Positions 10,001-20,829 are shown, counted from the first letter of the stretch. The stretch is 45,000 bases of DNA from Mesostigma viride (GCA_009746045.1 RPFO01000296.1:806239-851238); one strand, 5' to 3'. The notes: a model not told the origin generated them from the letters alone. Numbers and translations are program-made.

Positions 10001-12150
10001 ACATTGGCCTGCTGGCTTACCAGGCACTCCACCACATCCAATTGACCCTGCAAGGCGGCCCGGATCAGGGGGGTGTTCCCATCCTCATCTGCTACCTCGA
10101 CATTTGCACGGCCGCTGGATGCTATGCACTCGACAATTTGCCACTGGCCGAGCGAGGCTGCCAGGCTGAGCGCGGTGGCCATTTTGCTGCCCTTTACACT
10201 GAGGTCTGCATTCCTGTCGACCAGCGCTTGCACCACCCCCAACTGCCCAGCGGAGGTCGCCAGAAGGAGCGCAGTATCCCCGTCTTTTGAGGTCGCCTCC
10301 AGGTTTACCTTGTCAGCGTCCGCCAGACAGAGCACAATGCTCCACTGGCCGCTCGTTGCCGCCATGATGAGCGCAGTGATGCCGTCCTCGCCCTTGAGGT
10401 TGACGCTGGCCCCGCCGGCCTTCAGGTGCTGGACAATCTGTAAGCATCCCCTGCGCACTGCACGAAGTAGCGCCGTCTCCTTGCTTGCGTTCACGACGTC
10501 CAGATTTGCTTTGTGCCTCACGAGGCAGTCTACCACATTGGCATGCTCGACGTCGGTGTGATCGGCCGCCAGCATAAGGGCAGTGTTGCCATCGAGGTTC
10601 CTTGCATCTTTGTCCACCTTTCCCGTGTCCAGCAGATACTCCAGCTCGCGTACAAAGCCAGCGACGGCTAAGTAGTGCATAACACGGTTGCCCAGCGCGT
10701 TATGCACGTTCACATCCGCGCCTTTCTCCACCAGGCATTTGAGGATGTCAAAATGCCCTTCCTTTGCTGCGCACATGAGGGCCGTGGTCCCGTCCTTGGC
10801 CTGGTGGTTGATATCAGCGCCATGGTCGGCAAGGAAAGTCACGATGGCCGGCTGCCCGGCCTTTTCACAACACGCCAAAGCAAGCGCTGCCACCTGGTTA
10901 TCATCCACCGCGTTGACCTCTGCACCGTGCGTGACAAGGCACGCGACGACGTCCAACTGCCCCTTCTGTGTTGCGAACATCAGCGGGGTCTTCCCTGACT
11001 GGGCACGGACGTTGAGGTTAGCGCCATCCACAGCTGCCAGGAAGTTAACCACCGCCCAATGGTCCTTCATTGCTGCCAGAAGCAGCGAGGTCAGCCCATG
11101 CTGCGTCGCAGCGTTCACGTCAGCTTTCAGGCCGACGAGGCACTGCACGGCAGCTAACATGCCCTTCTCGGCCACCATGACGAGTGCAGTTGCGCCATCG
11201 GACCTGTTGGGCACATCGAGCCCCGCCCCTCGGCTTACCAGGAGCTCGACTACTGGTAGCTTCCCTTCCAACGCAGCCAGAATCATAGGAGTATTGCCAT
11301 CGGCGGTGATTACGTCTAGGTTTACTTTTTCCACAGACGCCATGCCGGCAACAACGCCCCAATGCCCATTCATAGCCGCCACAGATAGCGCAGTGGCCCC
11401 CCTCTTGTCCGCTTTGTTGATGTCGGCTCCACGGTCCAACAAGGTCTTCACGGTCTCCAAGTTGCCAGCTCCAGCCGCCAGAATGAGTGCAGTCGACCCA
11501 TTCACAAAATCTTCATCGGGATTCGCCGTGGGGCTGCCAGCCATGCACATAACCAAATCCCACCGCTGGTTGTTTGCAGCCAACGCAAATGCACTTTCAC
11601 CCAGTCTATCTTGAAGATTTACTTGGGCATCATCTTGCACGAGGCGCTGGACTGCTGGTAGGTGACCATTCTTCACGGCCAAATACAGAGCAGTATGTCC
11701 ATCCCTGTTCAATTTGTCAATGCTCAAGGAACCGCCAGACTTGAGAAGGCAGTCGATGAGTTCAACATTGCCATCAGCAGCAGCGATGTTCAGCGGAGTT
11801 TCACCTGCGGGACTCTCACAGTTCGCATCGGCTTGGTGGCTAAGGAGGAAGTCAACCGCTTTTGCGTTTCTTTGCAAGACTGCATGGTGAAGGGCGGAGA
11901 GCTTCCTATTCTTGCCAGGACTGTCAATGTCAACACCTTCTGCTGCGGCTAATTCCTCGACGATATCCCAATGGCCGGCCTTGGCAGCGACGTAGATTGC
12001 TGTCTCCCCCGGATACTTCTTGTGACCTTTGAAGTTTGGATCAGCCCCTGCCTGAAGCTTTTTCTTTACTTTTTGTAAGTCGCCTGTGGCCGCTGCCTTT
12101 ACAAGAGCCCTGTTCCGGCAACCTTGAAAGGAAAGCCCGCAACCGACCAT
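4033..12150 (-). CDS. Giant ankyrin-repeat protein with C-terminal TIR domain
   Basis: A single uninterrupted frame of 2705 codons. The start chosen is the first ATG (12150), which has A at -3 and G at +4; a frame extension to 12246 begins with GTG and is not used. Residues ~12-2530 are back-to-back ankyrin repeats (about 70-75, pattern G.TAL..AA..G..DVV..L...GADVN), often alternating with a Trp variant (W.VV..LA). An acidic linker (~2530-2557; DVDEEPTVEDEDE) leads to a TIR domain at ~2563-2700. The TIR shows box 1 KVFISHA (2565-2571), the WTDRGRLGAGE loop and SDICQKEL, whose Glu (2638) aligns with the catalytic Glu of NAD-cleaving TIRs. No signal peptide, membrane segment, NB-ARC or leucine-rich repeats are seen. 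Known of families: ankyrin stacks bind proteins; TIR domains signal or cleave NAD. Inference: a cytoplasmic sensor or scaffold. It is intronless beside intron-rich genes. Confidence 0.93.
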   Translation of the reverse strand: MVGCGLSFQGCRNRALVKAAATGDLQKVKKKLQAGADPNFKGHKKYPGETAIYVAAKAGHWDIVEELAAAEGVDIDSPGKNRKLSALHHAVLQRNAKAVDFLLSHQADANCESPAGETPLNIAAADGNVELIDCLLKSGGSLSIDKLNRDGHTALYLAVKNGHLPAVQRLVQDDAQVNLQDRLGESAFALAANNQRWDLVMCMAGSPTANPDEDFVNGSTALILAAGAGNLETVKTLLDRGADINKADKRGATALSVAAMNGHWGVVAGMASVEKVNLDVITADGNTPMILAALEGKLPVVELLVSRGAGLDVPNRSDGATALVMVAEKGMLAAVQCLVGLKADVNAATQHGLTSLLLAAMKDHWAVVNFLAAVDGANLNVRAQSGKTPLMFATQKGQLDVVACLVTHGAEVNAVDDNQVAALALACCEKAGQPAIVTFLADHGADINHQAKDGTTALMCAAKEGHFDILKCLVEKGADVNVHNALGNRVMHYLAVAGFVRELEYLLDTGKVDKDARNLDGNTALMLAADHTDVEHANVVDCLVRHKANLDVVNASKETALLRAVRRGCLQIVQHLKAGGASVNLKGEDGITALIMAATSGQWSIVLCLADADKVNLEATSKDGDTALLLATSAGQLGVVQALVDRNADLSVKGSKMATALSLAASLGQWQIVECIASSGRANVEVADEDGNTPLIRAALQGQLDVVECLVSQQANVNATGKNRATALIVAAAQGKLDVVQGLIHLKANVNAENEDGLMAISMAASAQEWEVVKVLAKVKGAKLDAMTEGGDTVLLLATLKGKLDVVQVLVDKGVDVNMAGRDSGTMPLALAATKNRWDIVRCLALANNANLNVQNAEGRTPLLLAAMQDEWDVVGFLAGECKANVNAAPANADCALLLAAKQARWDMVKFLAARPGTHLDVKTPGGSTIFIWAAEQGQVDVLQTMVEHDPDIVNVKAANGDTALISVVRKGNLKTVCCLLGLKADVNVTNSEGECALVRAAADDNWKMVQAISAVPKANLDATDKAGNSAFILAALRGNRETLQNLADLKANIDLQGQHKATALIKAVEKDDLDTVHCLIRLRVNVNVENEGGLMAISMAASAQKWEMVKVLAKVEGAKLDAMTKGGDTVLLQAIAEERLDVVQVLVDKGVDVNMAGNDSGTMPLALAAMKKRWDIVRCLALANNADPNVQNAEGRTPLLLAAMQDEWDVVEFLAGECKANVNAAPANADCALLLAAKQARWDMVKFLAARPGTHLDVKTPGGSTIFIWAAEQGQVDVLQTMVEHDPDIVNVKAANGDTALSLSAAAGNWTILTKLADVPVIDLNVRAQDGNTPLILAALQGRMDIVEMLEGRKADINAAGQNGATALIMMAQQGKLDAVQRLTAFKDVKLNVCRGSDGMTEILAAADAKQWEVVKFLAKVEGVDLEVCTRDRHTALMLAALQDQQDVVRCLVSQGADVDARGPEQATALIMVAERGILTMVRSLLQLQCPPDVDATNAKGATALIIAADAGNLDIVECLVKHDADVNIKDNEQACALTLAAWRGHWDVVKCILDVRNCEVDIRTPDGNTPLILASLHEQIEVMQQIHDRNANALNAKNQRGATALIMASEGRKLNVVQCLLDLSADVNVRDAEGQSALSRAASEGHWDVVKCLAEHDGIELDVCTRKGGTALHLAAQGGLVDVVRLLVDKSPAAVNSKNADKMLTPLAVAAGNNQWEVVKLLASVEGVDLNVYTKTGATPLLMASSEGLQDVVEALVGSSRHAAAQLEVNAAGKDGVLPILAAAKLNHWDVVMCLACIANAKLDVKAADGNTLLTLAASFNQKEAVSCLVKHGADVDLKNAQKLTALGVAASKNHWEVVKCLAAARPPRGRPDLNVMTTSGFPVLIAAVAAGMMDVVECFVNNDADLNVTDEQKNTALLMAAARQKWEIVRYLARVSRVKLNARDAKGFTALMLAAHQNQWEVVQYLAEQPGTDVSVADPSGNTVLTLAASQNKWSVVKSLAANRTANLAAQPSKGDTLLILAVLKKDDSIVRELVKHGAKVDGTGQGRNTALIVAAERGFVDVVRCLIELKADVNLRNEEELTALGVAASQDQWEVVRMLAGVQGIQVDVSTRNMGPMPLILAAKKGKLDAVKALVADRPDEILTAQHGTGVTALNAAAMAEEWDVVKYLASKIKKAASLNVKVKDGRDSTVLAFAVRRQKCDVVACLLQSGADASMTDNEGETPVTLAASAENWDIVECLAKNSRPCGLLNARGKGKVPPIILAAQRAKWDVVKRLVVTGQASLGEADADGNCLLVLAIKSRRVDVVRCLLENKVDVNGRSQGGEPALLVAVEEGGQDEIVQALVEAGADIDLTSNAVVDGKQLMGGSTSVKGSAISVAAHAGEWNLVQLMVKGGKARLNEPVDGEGSALMHLAAHDGSLSTVQCLVGCGAKTNVKTGMGGATPLYFAALKGHVDVVKYLLDHQADVNVSTANGATALMAAASGGHPQVVKLLLERGAKTSAVDRLGNTALQLARSRGKQGVVQALEGREGSAASTESDVDEEPTVEDEDESPLPSLAKLKVFISHAQSADGPVFEDTVQLLEECGANVWTDRGRLGAGEKLYDTISREIDSRDVVVCCVDSEYYFKSDICQKELTLAVAVRKMPVVLVLTTRFPSQFPPKGTRNALLVSELLYVDASGGMTQSMKRKFAKDLLVLTGRSK
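8251..9895 (-). repeat. Internal 1011-bp-period duplication within the ankyrin region
   Basis: Two near-identical blocks of ~630 bp (8251-8884 and 9262-9895) lie exactly 1011 bp (337 codons, about ten ankyrin repeats) apart. Long stretches are identical at the DNA level, for example around KTPGGSTIFIWAAEQGQ at ~8345 and ~9356. Identity falls off toward the 5' end of each block. The duplication is in frame and recent compared with the other repeats. Confidence 0.9.
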
Positions 12151-15100
12151 TATGGGCAATCCAGCCAGTGCTTCTATAGAACAGGCACTAGGTACTCCGA
12201 TGATATACGTCGATCGTGAAGACAAGTCTATAGAAGATATCCTCACACGCTGTCAGACGAGCAGCCTGAAACTCTGGAACATGGATGCCCAGTAAAAAAG
12301 CGCTATCCAGAACTGGATCTTACAATAAATTTAGCCGAATCACCATTGAATGGTTCAGATATCCAAGCATGAATCTGACCAGCTGACACACGTTCCTTGA
12401 AAGAAGGCCTGACCTGGCAGCCATGCAGCCGGTGTGGTCGCCCTGCAAGCTGCATATGCATTCACATGCAGCTGCATGTACCTGCAGGCATGCATCAATG
12501 CATACACCAAAGGTAACAATGAATACGAAAAAGTCAACTGATAAGGGTTAATGTCAGCTGGAAGTTGTTTTAGTCCTGCATGCATCATTGGCCATGACTG
12601 GCTGGCATGATGCCTTATATACCGGCCGATCGAGTATTACCAAAGTCCCAGACAATGATGCAAGTCCAACCCAATTAGTAAGCACTGGTCATGGAGTTCT
12701 CCCTAAATCCCAGAAAGAGCAGAACCCCCAATATAGATCTGCACATTGGTGGCAGTCGCTAGTGAATAAATAATGCTCTCATCAATACGTAGTTATTAGT
12801 TGTGCCCATTTGACCCCACACGGATGGCACCGCACAACATGATCCCACGAAGCACCAACCACCAGGCAGGCATTATTTGCGTGCTGATTAACCACACATG
12901 CAATTTTGGACAGTTTCTCGCCTTGTCAGAATCAGTACTATCTATTGTATACCCCCCCGGCCCCAAGACGTTGTATACCAAATAAAAACACAGTGTGGAA
13001 TTTGTGCCAGTCAAGAAGCAAATTACATACTGCATTGCATGAGATGGCGATCTCGAGCATGATAGTTTGTGCACTGTCAGCTCTGATCCAACCGCACGTG
13101 CATCATTGTGCACAGATATTATATACGTGCTGTTTCATGTTATTTTCATAAGAAGATCCAAAGAGCTCTAGTGTCGGTATTTTACGGTGGATCATTGGCA
13201 ACCCCGCTGACCCTGCCAGATCGTTGGCTTCGCGAGTAATGATATACGTAGCTAGGATGCATAGCTCAATTGAAATGTCAATGGCTCTATTGAAACGATT
13301 AGCTAGAAGCACATGTACGTCATGCAAGCTATATAGAACAATAGGCGTGCGCTCGGCTATACAGTCGACTACTAAGTGTACTTCCATGCAAATTTCAACT
13401 AACATTTTGAATAGAAATTAAAGCCTAAAAGGCTCATAATATAAGTTTGTAGTATACCGAATATTCCCAGTGACGCTTATTCTTCATGTACTAGACTATG
13501 TTCACAGTACTTAGCCTGACAGTGGAGCCGTAGCAAATTGCCGCCGCCGCTTTCAGTTGATCAAAGCTTGAGTGTAGTCATAGTTGGACTTCGCTGTGAT
13601 TACTAAGGGCCTTGAACAAAAAATGTCCACATAAAACTTAATTTAATGACTAGTAATTAACATGAGATAATTGTAGCCATGCACCTACTAGCTCCAAAAA
13701 TCAGGGAAAAGATATGCCGGCTAATTCACCTAAAAAGGTATAATATGTCTGAGGGAAAAGGTATGTGCCGGCTAAAGTTCATCATAAACAACCGGGCTGA
13801 CTAACGGGCTATCAAGGTTTTAATAGATTTAAAACTCCAAGTTTTGTGCACATGTATAGCAAGGTTGTCAAGTTGCAACAGACTCTGTCTCCAAACGTGC
13901 CCAAATCAGTCCAAACATTGCAGGAACACCGCTATGTGCAAGGGATAATTTTCCCTAGTAACCAAGGTCACTGGCCACCCCCGGTGTCAGATCCAAGAGT
14001 TCATGGGAATAACATGATGGCATATTAGGCAAATCAATGGCAGTCATAATTGAAATGGCATACCTACATTAAAAACTTCAAGCTCGAAAGATTCAACTGA
14101 TAGTTTTTTTTTTTTTAATATACTTGTTGTAATCAATCGTGAATACCTTTGACAACCAAACCGTGCGCACTACAGGTACTGTCATCGCCCCATTGGCGTG
14201 CACGCTATCTCAAGCTCGGTGCCACACAACAATGAGCGGGTCTAGACGTCCACCCCGCCTTGTGACAAAGCATTATTTACATGACGTACATTTGGTCGAT
14301 GTGCAAACTACAGGTTTCAAAATATGTACAGCAGGGATGTCATCATGCATTGAGCGAAAAGGCCCCAACTCGGGCACATGCCATGTCATCCACAACAACC
14401 TCACCACCCGTCAGCCAGGCTGTGACAAGGTAGATGAGGCCATGGTATTACTGTGCTAGTAGTGACGAACTACGTAACGTAGTTCCTCAACAATTTATGG
14501 CTTGAATTCTAATTAGACTGCCGTCACTGCATCATTGGCAGCAGTCGGGCACACCTGTACCGGCCCACACAGCTGGGATGATAAACACAGACTGTCTATA
14601 CACATGACTTGTAATTCGCGCTACTAATAATAGTCGATAACCTGCATGACTAAGTACATAATAACCCGGCGGGCAGCCAGCTATATATTAAGTCAGCGAG
14701 CAAGCAAGAAGCAGGCAAGCCAGCAACCAAACCAAGACCAACCTGGCAGTGAGTGAGCACCCAACCAAGCAAGCACACAAATGGAGAACGTTGCCCAGCT
14801 ACTAGCATGCAAGCAATCTGATTACTGAAGTGCTCAATAAACTCTGGCAGCATTACTAAATACTGGGGCTAGCTGTTCAATGCAGCAAACATGCACTTTT
14901 AGTTAGGACAGAAAAAGCAACTGAGGCGGATTGTTGAGCTACGGTTTTGAAATTACTAGGCAGGCAAATCGAGCCAGAACACAGACTAGCATCTGGACAC
15001 GCCAACTAGCTAGCAGGCGAATACGGGCCAAATCAGCGGAAGTCTGAGTCACACCCTGAGGAGCAATAAACCAGGAAATGCAGCCAAGAAATGGCACTGC

Positions 15101-17985
15101 CAGCAAGCACTAGGGATATTAACATTGCACAACACCAAGCAGTTGTTGTTTGCATGCCGCTGACTAACAAAATGACCATCCCATTCTCCCGATTTCTGGC
15201 CTGTGCTTGTTGTCTCCTTGATACACGCAATCATGCCCATGCAGACACAATTTTGCTGCTCACAATTCATACTATATCCAACGCCGTGCAACATATCTCA
15301 GACAGTAGCGGTCGCCGGTGCTATGTACAGTTGGGCAGGACAGCATTATGGACCATCATGCATGCCGTGACAATTCAACTGACAACAGCAGTGATATTTA
15401 TGAAGCGGATTCGCAATGTGGCTCTGAACAGAACAATAACGGCCTAAACCTGATAAGACTGGGATGAAAGCTAAATTGGCACAAGAATGTGCTTTATAAG
15501 CCACATCAGTCATCGATGACATGATAACCAGCCACCTGTTGTAAGATGATTATTATCCTGGCCATAGACTGCCTTCACATGATAAATAACTAGTACAGAC
15601 AACGATTGACAGTTTAACACGTAACGTCTAGAGCATGCGGCATCTAGAGGCTCCTATGAGAACGAATCATGCATTGCGTCATCGTCAGCTGACTTAGCAC
15701 AGTCTCACTGATCCGCATATGTTACGACATACTCTTAACATATAGGCAATATAATACAAGAAAAGCAACGGCCTCACAGCCAGCAGCCAAAATATTCTTG
15801 ACTAATATTAATCCCGTCTGAGTTGCCAAGCAAACCTTGCCCCCCATGACCTTTGCGGTTTAACCTCAACGTGTACCGCACTGAATTAAGAATAACTATC
15901 TATAGTAACGCGCTACAATTATCTCCTACAGCCTGGAAATGCCTGAATCGCATCATAATACCTCAGCAGCCCTCTGCGCGTTTTGTTCGGCTTAGGACCA
16001 AAACTTGCAAAGGAACAGCTAATGAGCCTCAAATCAACAGCTGGTCCACAGTGGCCATCATTGCTGACGTCGCAATATTCCCGGGATGCTGCCTCAATCC
16101 TAGCTGATCTGAATCTGATTTAAAAATGTCAAGAGGGCCACATATTGCTGTTGTCACCGAAAGCACGTTGTAAACAAGTGCATACCTGGAAATCCAATCA
16201 CGCCCTTTAGAACCTCCACACAAAACATTCTGGAAGTATCCACGTGCAACTGTCGAACTCGCATATATATATACACCCCAAGCAGGACCCCGGCCCGGCC
16301 CATGCCTTTTCCCGTGCAAACCTGCAATTACATGATCAGCAATTCAAGGCCGCCAGGAACATCTCCCAGTTCAAGCCTATAGCTGCGTCCCACCACCGAT
16401 CTCAAGCAGTACAACAAGGGTATTTAATTACGCATCATCACATGTATAAGATTGTCCATTCTGAGTAATTAACCCGTCACAATTGGTAAAAACGGGAAAA
16501 ATCAAGAGCGCTAGCGCTGCTACCAGCTTCGATCCTCAAAAGTTCATGGTCCAGCGTCCATATATAGCGCAGTACCGGTCCTAATTGCCACGTCGCACCT
16601 CGCTGCACGCATCTCACCTTTCGGATAAGGCGACAATAAGCGCTGGCGCAAAACTCAGTGGCTGCGGGCCCGCGGGGCCGGGTACCCCAGTTACCGATCG
16701 ATCACGGTCCACCTAGGTCTCAATTAATTAGCCTCAGCTGTGACACGTACACATGTAGGTGAAAGAAGGCAGAGGCGACCAAAGGAAAGAATAAGGCTTA
16801 TTAGTGTATTACAACTTACAAGGGCGCGGCTAGCCGGCTACTGTAATTAGAGATATTTTTACCGTCGAGGTAATTGGCTGCTGCATAATTACGTGCATCC
16901 CGAACGCCGAACGGTATCGGGACTCAGGAGGGGCTGATACATGTACATAGATCGGCCAGGAAACAGGCCGCCGGAGGAGATTGCAGTAATAATTGCAGAA
17001 ATTACCTAGACAGTGATTACGTATACACATCGATAGTCTGCTGCCCATGTGCGGCGTGGGCAACAACAACAACAACACATCGATACAATAGTAAGGGCCT
17101 TGCTCACAATACGTTGGCCGGCAATATAACGTACATACGCTCCGCCTTCTGGCTATCGCGCGGTGTCGATGCGGAGATACTGCTTGACAAAACCGTTGGA
17201 CTCCCCCCGGTGGGCAGCGGCCATGCGGCACGGAACTGTGAAGTCACCCCTGTGAGCTGCAGGCCCGGGCCGGCCCCATCGCCCATCGGGAGTTCGGGAC
17301 CAGTGTTTTCTTTCCGGGCATTGGGCGAATGGTCTTTTTACGAACCAGAATACGGCCGGGGACCATTGTTTTTTATGGAGTTGGGTTTATTTTCGCCCGT
17401 GTTTATTGGGCTCCATGTTGACGGCCATAGGTTCCCGTGTTTTTGGGCTCCATGTAAATTGGACCAGGGTCTTTATCATCGCCGCCACCATCCGCTTGGC
17501 AGCCTGCAAGGAGGGTGAAAGCGGACGGCGCCGATGCCGAAAATAGCCTGTACGCGGTTCCCTTGTTGACGCGACGCAACGCCTCTACTGTGCTCAGAGT
17601 GCTGGCTCATACCTGCAGATGCCAGAATTAGGCACGGGGAACGTGGCGAATGCAAAGAGCAAAGACAAGGTGCACCAGGGGTGCACGGTTGCACGGTTGC
17701 ACCAGGTTGCACCGAATGACCGAATGTCGCACGGCAGACTCCGGCGAATGCCCGCACCGGCAGTTCCACGTGGCCTCCAACCAGTGAACCAGGCGTGCAG
17801 TGCAGTGCAGGATTCCCTTGCCTGGCCACGGCTACGTACGAACTAGGAAGTCTATTCTCCATAGCTAACCTAGCCCCTATAGCCGTAGCCGTGCGAGGGC
17901 GTCAAGTTGACAGCCCGATTTAAGCAACAGTCTAAGAGTCTAATCGTTTGGTTCCCTGGTTGCGCCTAATCCGTAAATCGCTGTT
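12151..17985. other. Long intergenic region, no gene recognised
   Basis: About 5.8 kb with only short, non-homologous open frames. Recognisable items are a LINE-related scrap at about 15178-15226 (shared with 24335-24375 and 21180-21205), an A/G/C-rich AGCA-like stretch at 14690-14780, (CAA)n near 17060-17078, GGTTGCAC direct repeats at 17685-17712 and a twice-used TTGGGCTCCATGT at about 17405 and 17441. The left part should contain the ANK-TIR promoter and 5'UTR; the right part should contain the promoter of the gene at 17986. Confidence 0.5.
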
Positions 17986-19654
17986 ATGATGGCAAGCGCG
18001 ATCTCCATCCCACCAACATTTGGAGCAGTATTTTTGGGCTCGCCCGGCAGACTGGCACGACCACAAAGCTTGAACCATGGTTTACCCGCGAAACCCCATA
18101 GGAATGGTGCCGTGGTCAAGGCCGCGTCAGATAGCGGTGCAGGTGGCGTGGAGCAAAGTAAAAAGGTAAATACAACTTCTTACTTCCCAATACCAAGCCA
18201 CTCTCTAGGGCTACGGGGGTAATAATGATGATAATAGTTAGTTAAGGCATTACCATTATATCATAGGCTAGATGACTAGCCCGGGTTGATTGGTCTCTTC
18301 TGCTAACCTACGTCACGGACGTTGTTGCTCGCTCATCACATCTTTTCTTTGGTACCCACCATGCTGACTGGCCCGCTATGAGAATAAGCTCCATACTTGC
18401 ACGCTACACGCTGCCCCGCCCCCCGGTGTCACCGTATCTATTCACTTACCCGTACTTCCTTTGCCTACTCTGTATGTGGGTGATCGTAAACTCTTACTCA
18501 AAGTCTTTTGTAACTCTTATTACCCTTGCCCACTGGTATATATGGTATATATTGCCACACGTTGCATGTCCGCGGTATCATCGCAAGTACCGTTTTGCTA
18601 CGTCCCCGTTCATGCTTTCAGCCTAAATGCCCCAAGTGCGATGACACGGGGCGCATCGCTTGGTGGGGTTCCAAGCTCATCCCCTACGTGACGGCGTACC
18701 GGCGGTGTGACTGTGGGGCAACTCCGGCCAGCAAAGGGCAATCTGTGGTACGTGGACGGCCAAGGCAAGTTCAATAATAACGTCAAAGGCACGTACCACG
18801 TGCAGGAGGTAAGGCAAGCGCGCTTGCAGCTTGGCTATTCTCGTCCCTTGTCTGAAGGGCCGGGTGCCATTGTTCTAGCGAGCCACACGTGGCCATCCAG
18901 TGCAAGTTGAGTTCTTAAGTCCCTCAGGTCACGACATGGATCGATGCCATCTGTCGATGCCAGCCTCATATATGCCCAAGCTGAGTCCTCTCATCTCTTA
19001 GCTATCACCATGGATGCCAGTTGTCAGTTCATATATACCAAGGGCTGATATGTTTCAACGAATACAGATATAAAAGGTTTTCAAGGAATCTATGTAAGGG
19101 CTCCAGTCAAAGCAACGAATATATGGGCATAAATGCCTTTTCTGGTCACCGCAGTCTTTCAAATATTGGCATGCCATCCACCTACTTTGGCAGTGCCTGG
19201 TACTTAAAGTGGCATGACACCATGATTAGCCTCCTCACCTCATGACATACTGACTCTCCTGATGACAAGCTTCGTTACCCCTGGCCCTGTCCTATGTCTG
19301 AAACGTCTTTTTACTGTCTTTCCGCTCCAGTTTTGTGCCTGCTTCTCTGCTGCAGTGCCGTTGCCTCAACTTCTTGGATACAATGTGTCATGCTGTGTAT
19401 ACGTGTGTGCCTGATTGTATCAATCAAATACAGACAACCCGCCCAGGCTCGTCCTGGTGTTCATGATGGTACATTCGTGTTCATGGTTCCCATTCCGTGT
19501 CTCAATCTATATTCGTTTTTCGTTATTCTCATTCTGTGCATGATTCTCTCCGGTGCCGTGGGATGTGCGCCAGGACGACATCTTCTTCGGGGGCGGGACC
19601 CAGACAGAGGACCTGCTCACGGGCAACTTGAACAAGAAAAAGAGGAAGGAGTGA
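17986..19654 (+). CDS. Putative plastid-targeted small protein with CPKC...CDC motif, three exons
   Basis: Exon 1 is 17986-18165 (60 codons, donor AAG/GTAAAT). Exon 2 is 18622-18808 (acceptor TTTCAG/CCT, donor GAG/GTAAGG). Exon 3 is 19574-19654 (acceptor CCAG/GAC, 26 codons then TGA). Exon 1 encodes MMASAISIPPTFGAVFLG... with Ala/Ser/Arg and almost no acid up to VVKAAS, typical of a chloroplast transit peptide. Exon 2 encodes CPKCDDTGRIAWWG, then PYVTAYRRCDCG and later NLWYVDGQGKF; the four cysteines could bind a metal. Exon 3 ends in a basic tail, NLNKKKRKE. Exon 2 is 187 nt, one base too long: the frame moves at AAAGGG near 18735, so there is a real frameshift, an assembly indel or an unseen splice. 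Expected product ~148 aa. I do not recognise the family; plastid location is inference. Confidence 0.6.
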
Positions 19655-19812
19655 TGGGAGGGCAAGAGGAAAAGGAAGGAGTGATGGGAGGGATGAGAAT
19701 CGAGGGAGGAGTGAACTAGAAGAAGAGAAATGAGTGTTCAAACGGGACATCAAGAAGAGGGAGGAGTGAAGGGAGAAATAAGAACGATAGGGAGGAGTGA
19801 AGGGAAGCAAGG
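19630..19812 (+). repeat. Purine-rich degenerate tandem repeat (GGGAGGAGTGA-like)
   Basis: Five or more imperfect copies of a GGAGGAGTGA(A)GGGA-type unit begin within the last codons of the gene at 17986-19654 and run through its presumed 3'UTR. The gene's AAGGAGTGA stop context is the first unit. Confidence 0.6.
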
Positions 19813-20814
19813 GACGTGGCGCCCTCCAGGGTGCCCAAAATCCTGTGTTGCTTCACGCACACAGTGATAATAATCGCCTTGAGGTTTTTTGTTAAGATGA
19901 TGTTCACGCGGACATAGGATTTCCGTTTACTTAGAGTTTGTCTTGTTCGCTTACGATAAGGTGGGTGGGGGGGTTATTCCCCCATGTTGAAACTTTTTAA
20001 TAATGGCCACTGTCACAGTTTTCTTTTGAGATGAGCCTACTTGGGAGCATCATCATGTTGAATATCGTGGGCGCCATAGTTGAACAAGAAATGTGCTGGT
20101 GTCGAAATGTGCTTGCATGTGTCTGGGTCACAGGGACACTCGTGTCTCGTCACCAAAAGGTTTGTAAAGGTCGATCCCGGGTGAGTGCAGGCCGTGACAG
20201 CCAGCCTGTAGATCTGGATGCATGCACATCGAGCCAATGTTCGCGGGATCAACCACACACTTTGATTTTATCAGTAGGGTACATGCAGTTGGGTGATTAA
20301 ATGCATGTTTACAGAAATAATCATGACTCCAACGTACACTGAGCGCATGCCACTATTCATTATATTAATTAGTGAGACAACTATCAGCTGGACGCATGGC
20401 GGTCCAACGTTACCTGAGGATTAGAGCAGTTGTCGGAGACGAAAGGCGGGGTCACGATATTAGCGGAATTCCACGAGCGAGGCTGTGTGTATAGGAAGAT
20501 CTGCACATAGAGCTGGATGATGTCGAACACCAAGTGGCTGACTGGGTGGTGGATGATGTTTCCGGAAAGAGAGAGCATGGATGATCAGGAAATTTGAAAG
20601 AAAGCACGACGTTAAAATTCAAAGTGCGTTGCAAGGTTTGAAAGCTAAAAAAAAGATTATAGTAATTAATCATAAAGAAGGTGGGGTGGGATGTGCGGGG
20701 ATCGGAGGGGAGGGAAAGAGTTATACGCGATAGACTACTGGGACGCACTATACATCGCGTCCCAGTTTCACTGTATCACCTAGTCTAGGCCTAGGCGCAT
20801 GTACGCCTAATGAT
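19813..20814. other. Intergenic, nothing recognised
   Basis: No coding frame with homology and no clear repeat is visible. A G-run (GGTGGGTGGGGGGG) lies near 19961-19975. Confidence 0.4.
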
Positions 20815-20829
20815 GCCATTTAGGGGCAT

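Noticed and set aside
12151-12246. N-terminal extension of the ANK-TIR frame
   Set aside because: It begins with GTG. The first ATG, at 12150, has a good context and directly precedes the ankyrin repeats.
16830-17862. Minus-strand open frames of 128-133 codons
   Set aside because: Cys/His/Pro/Ser-rich with no recognisable domain; expected by chance in this composition.
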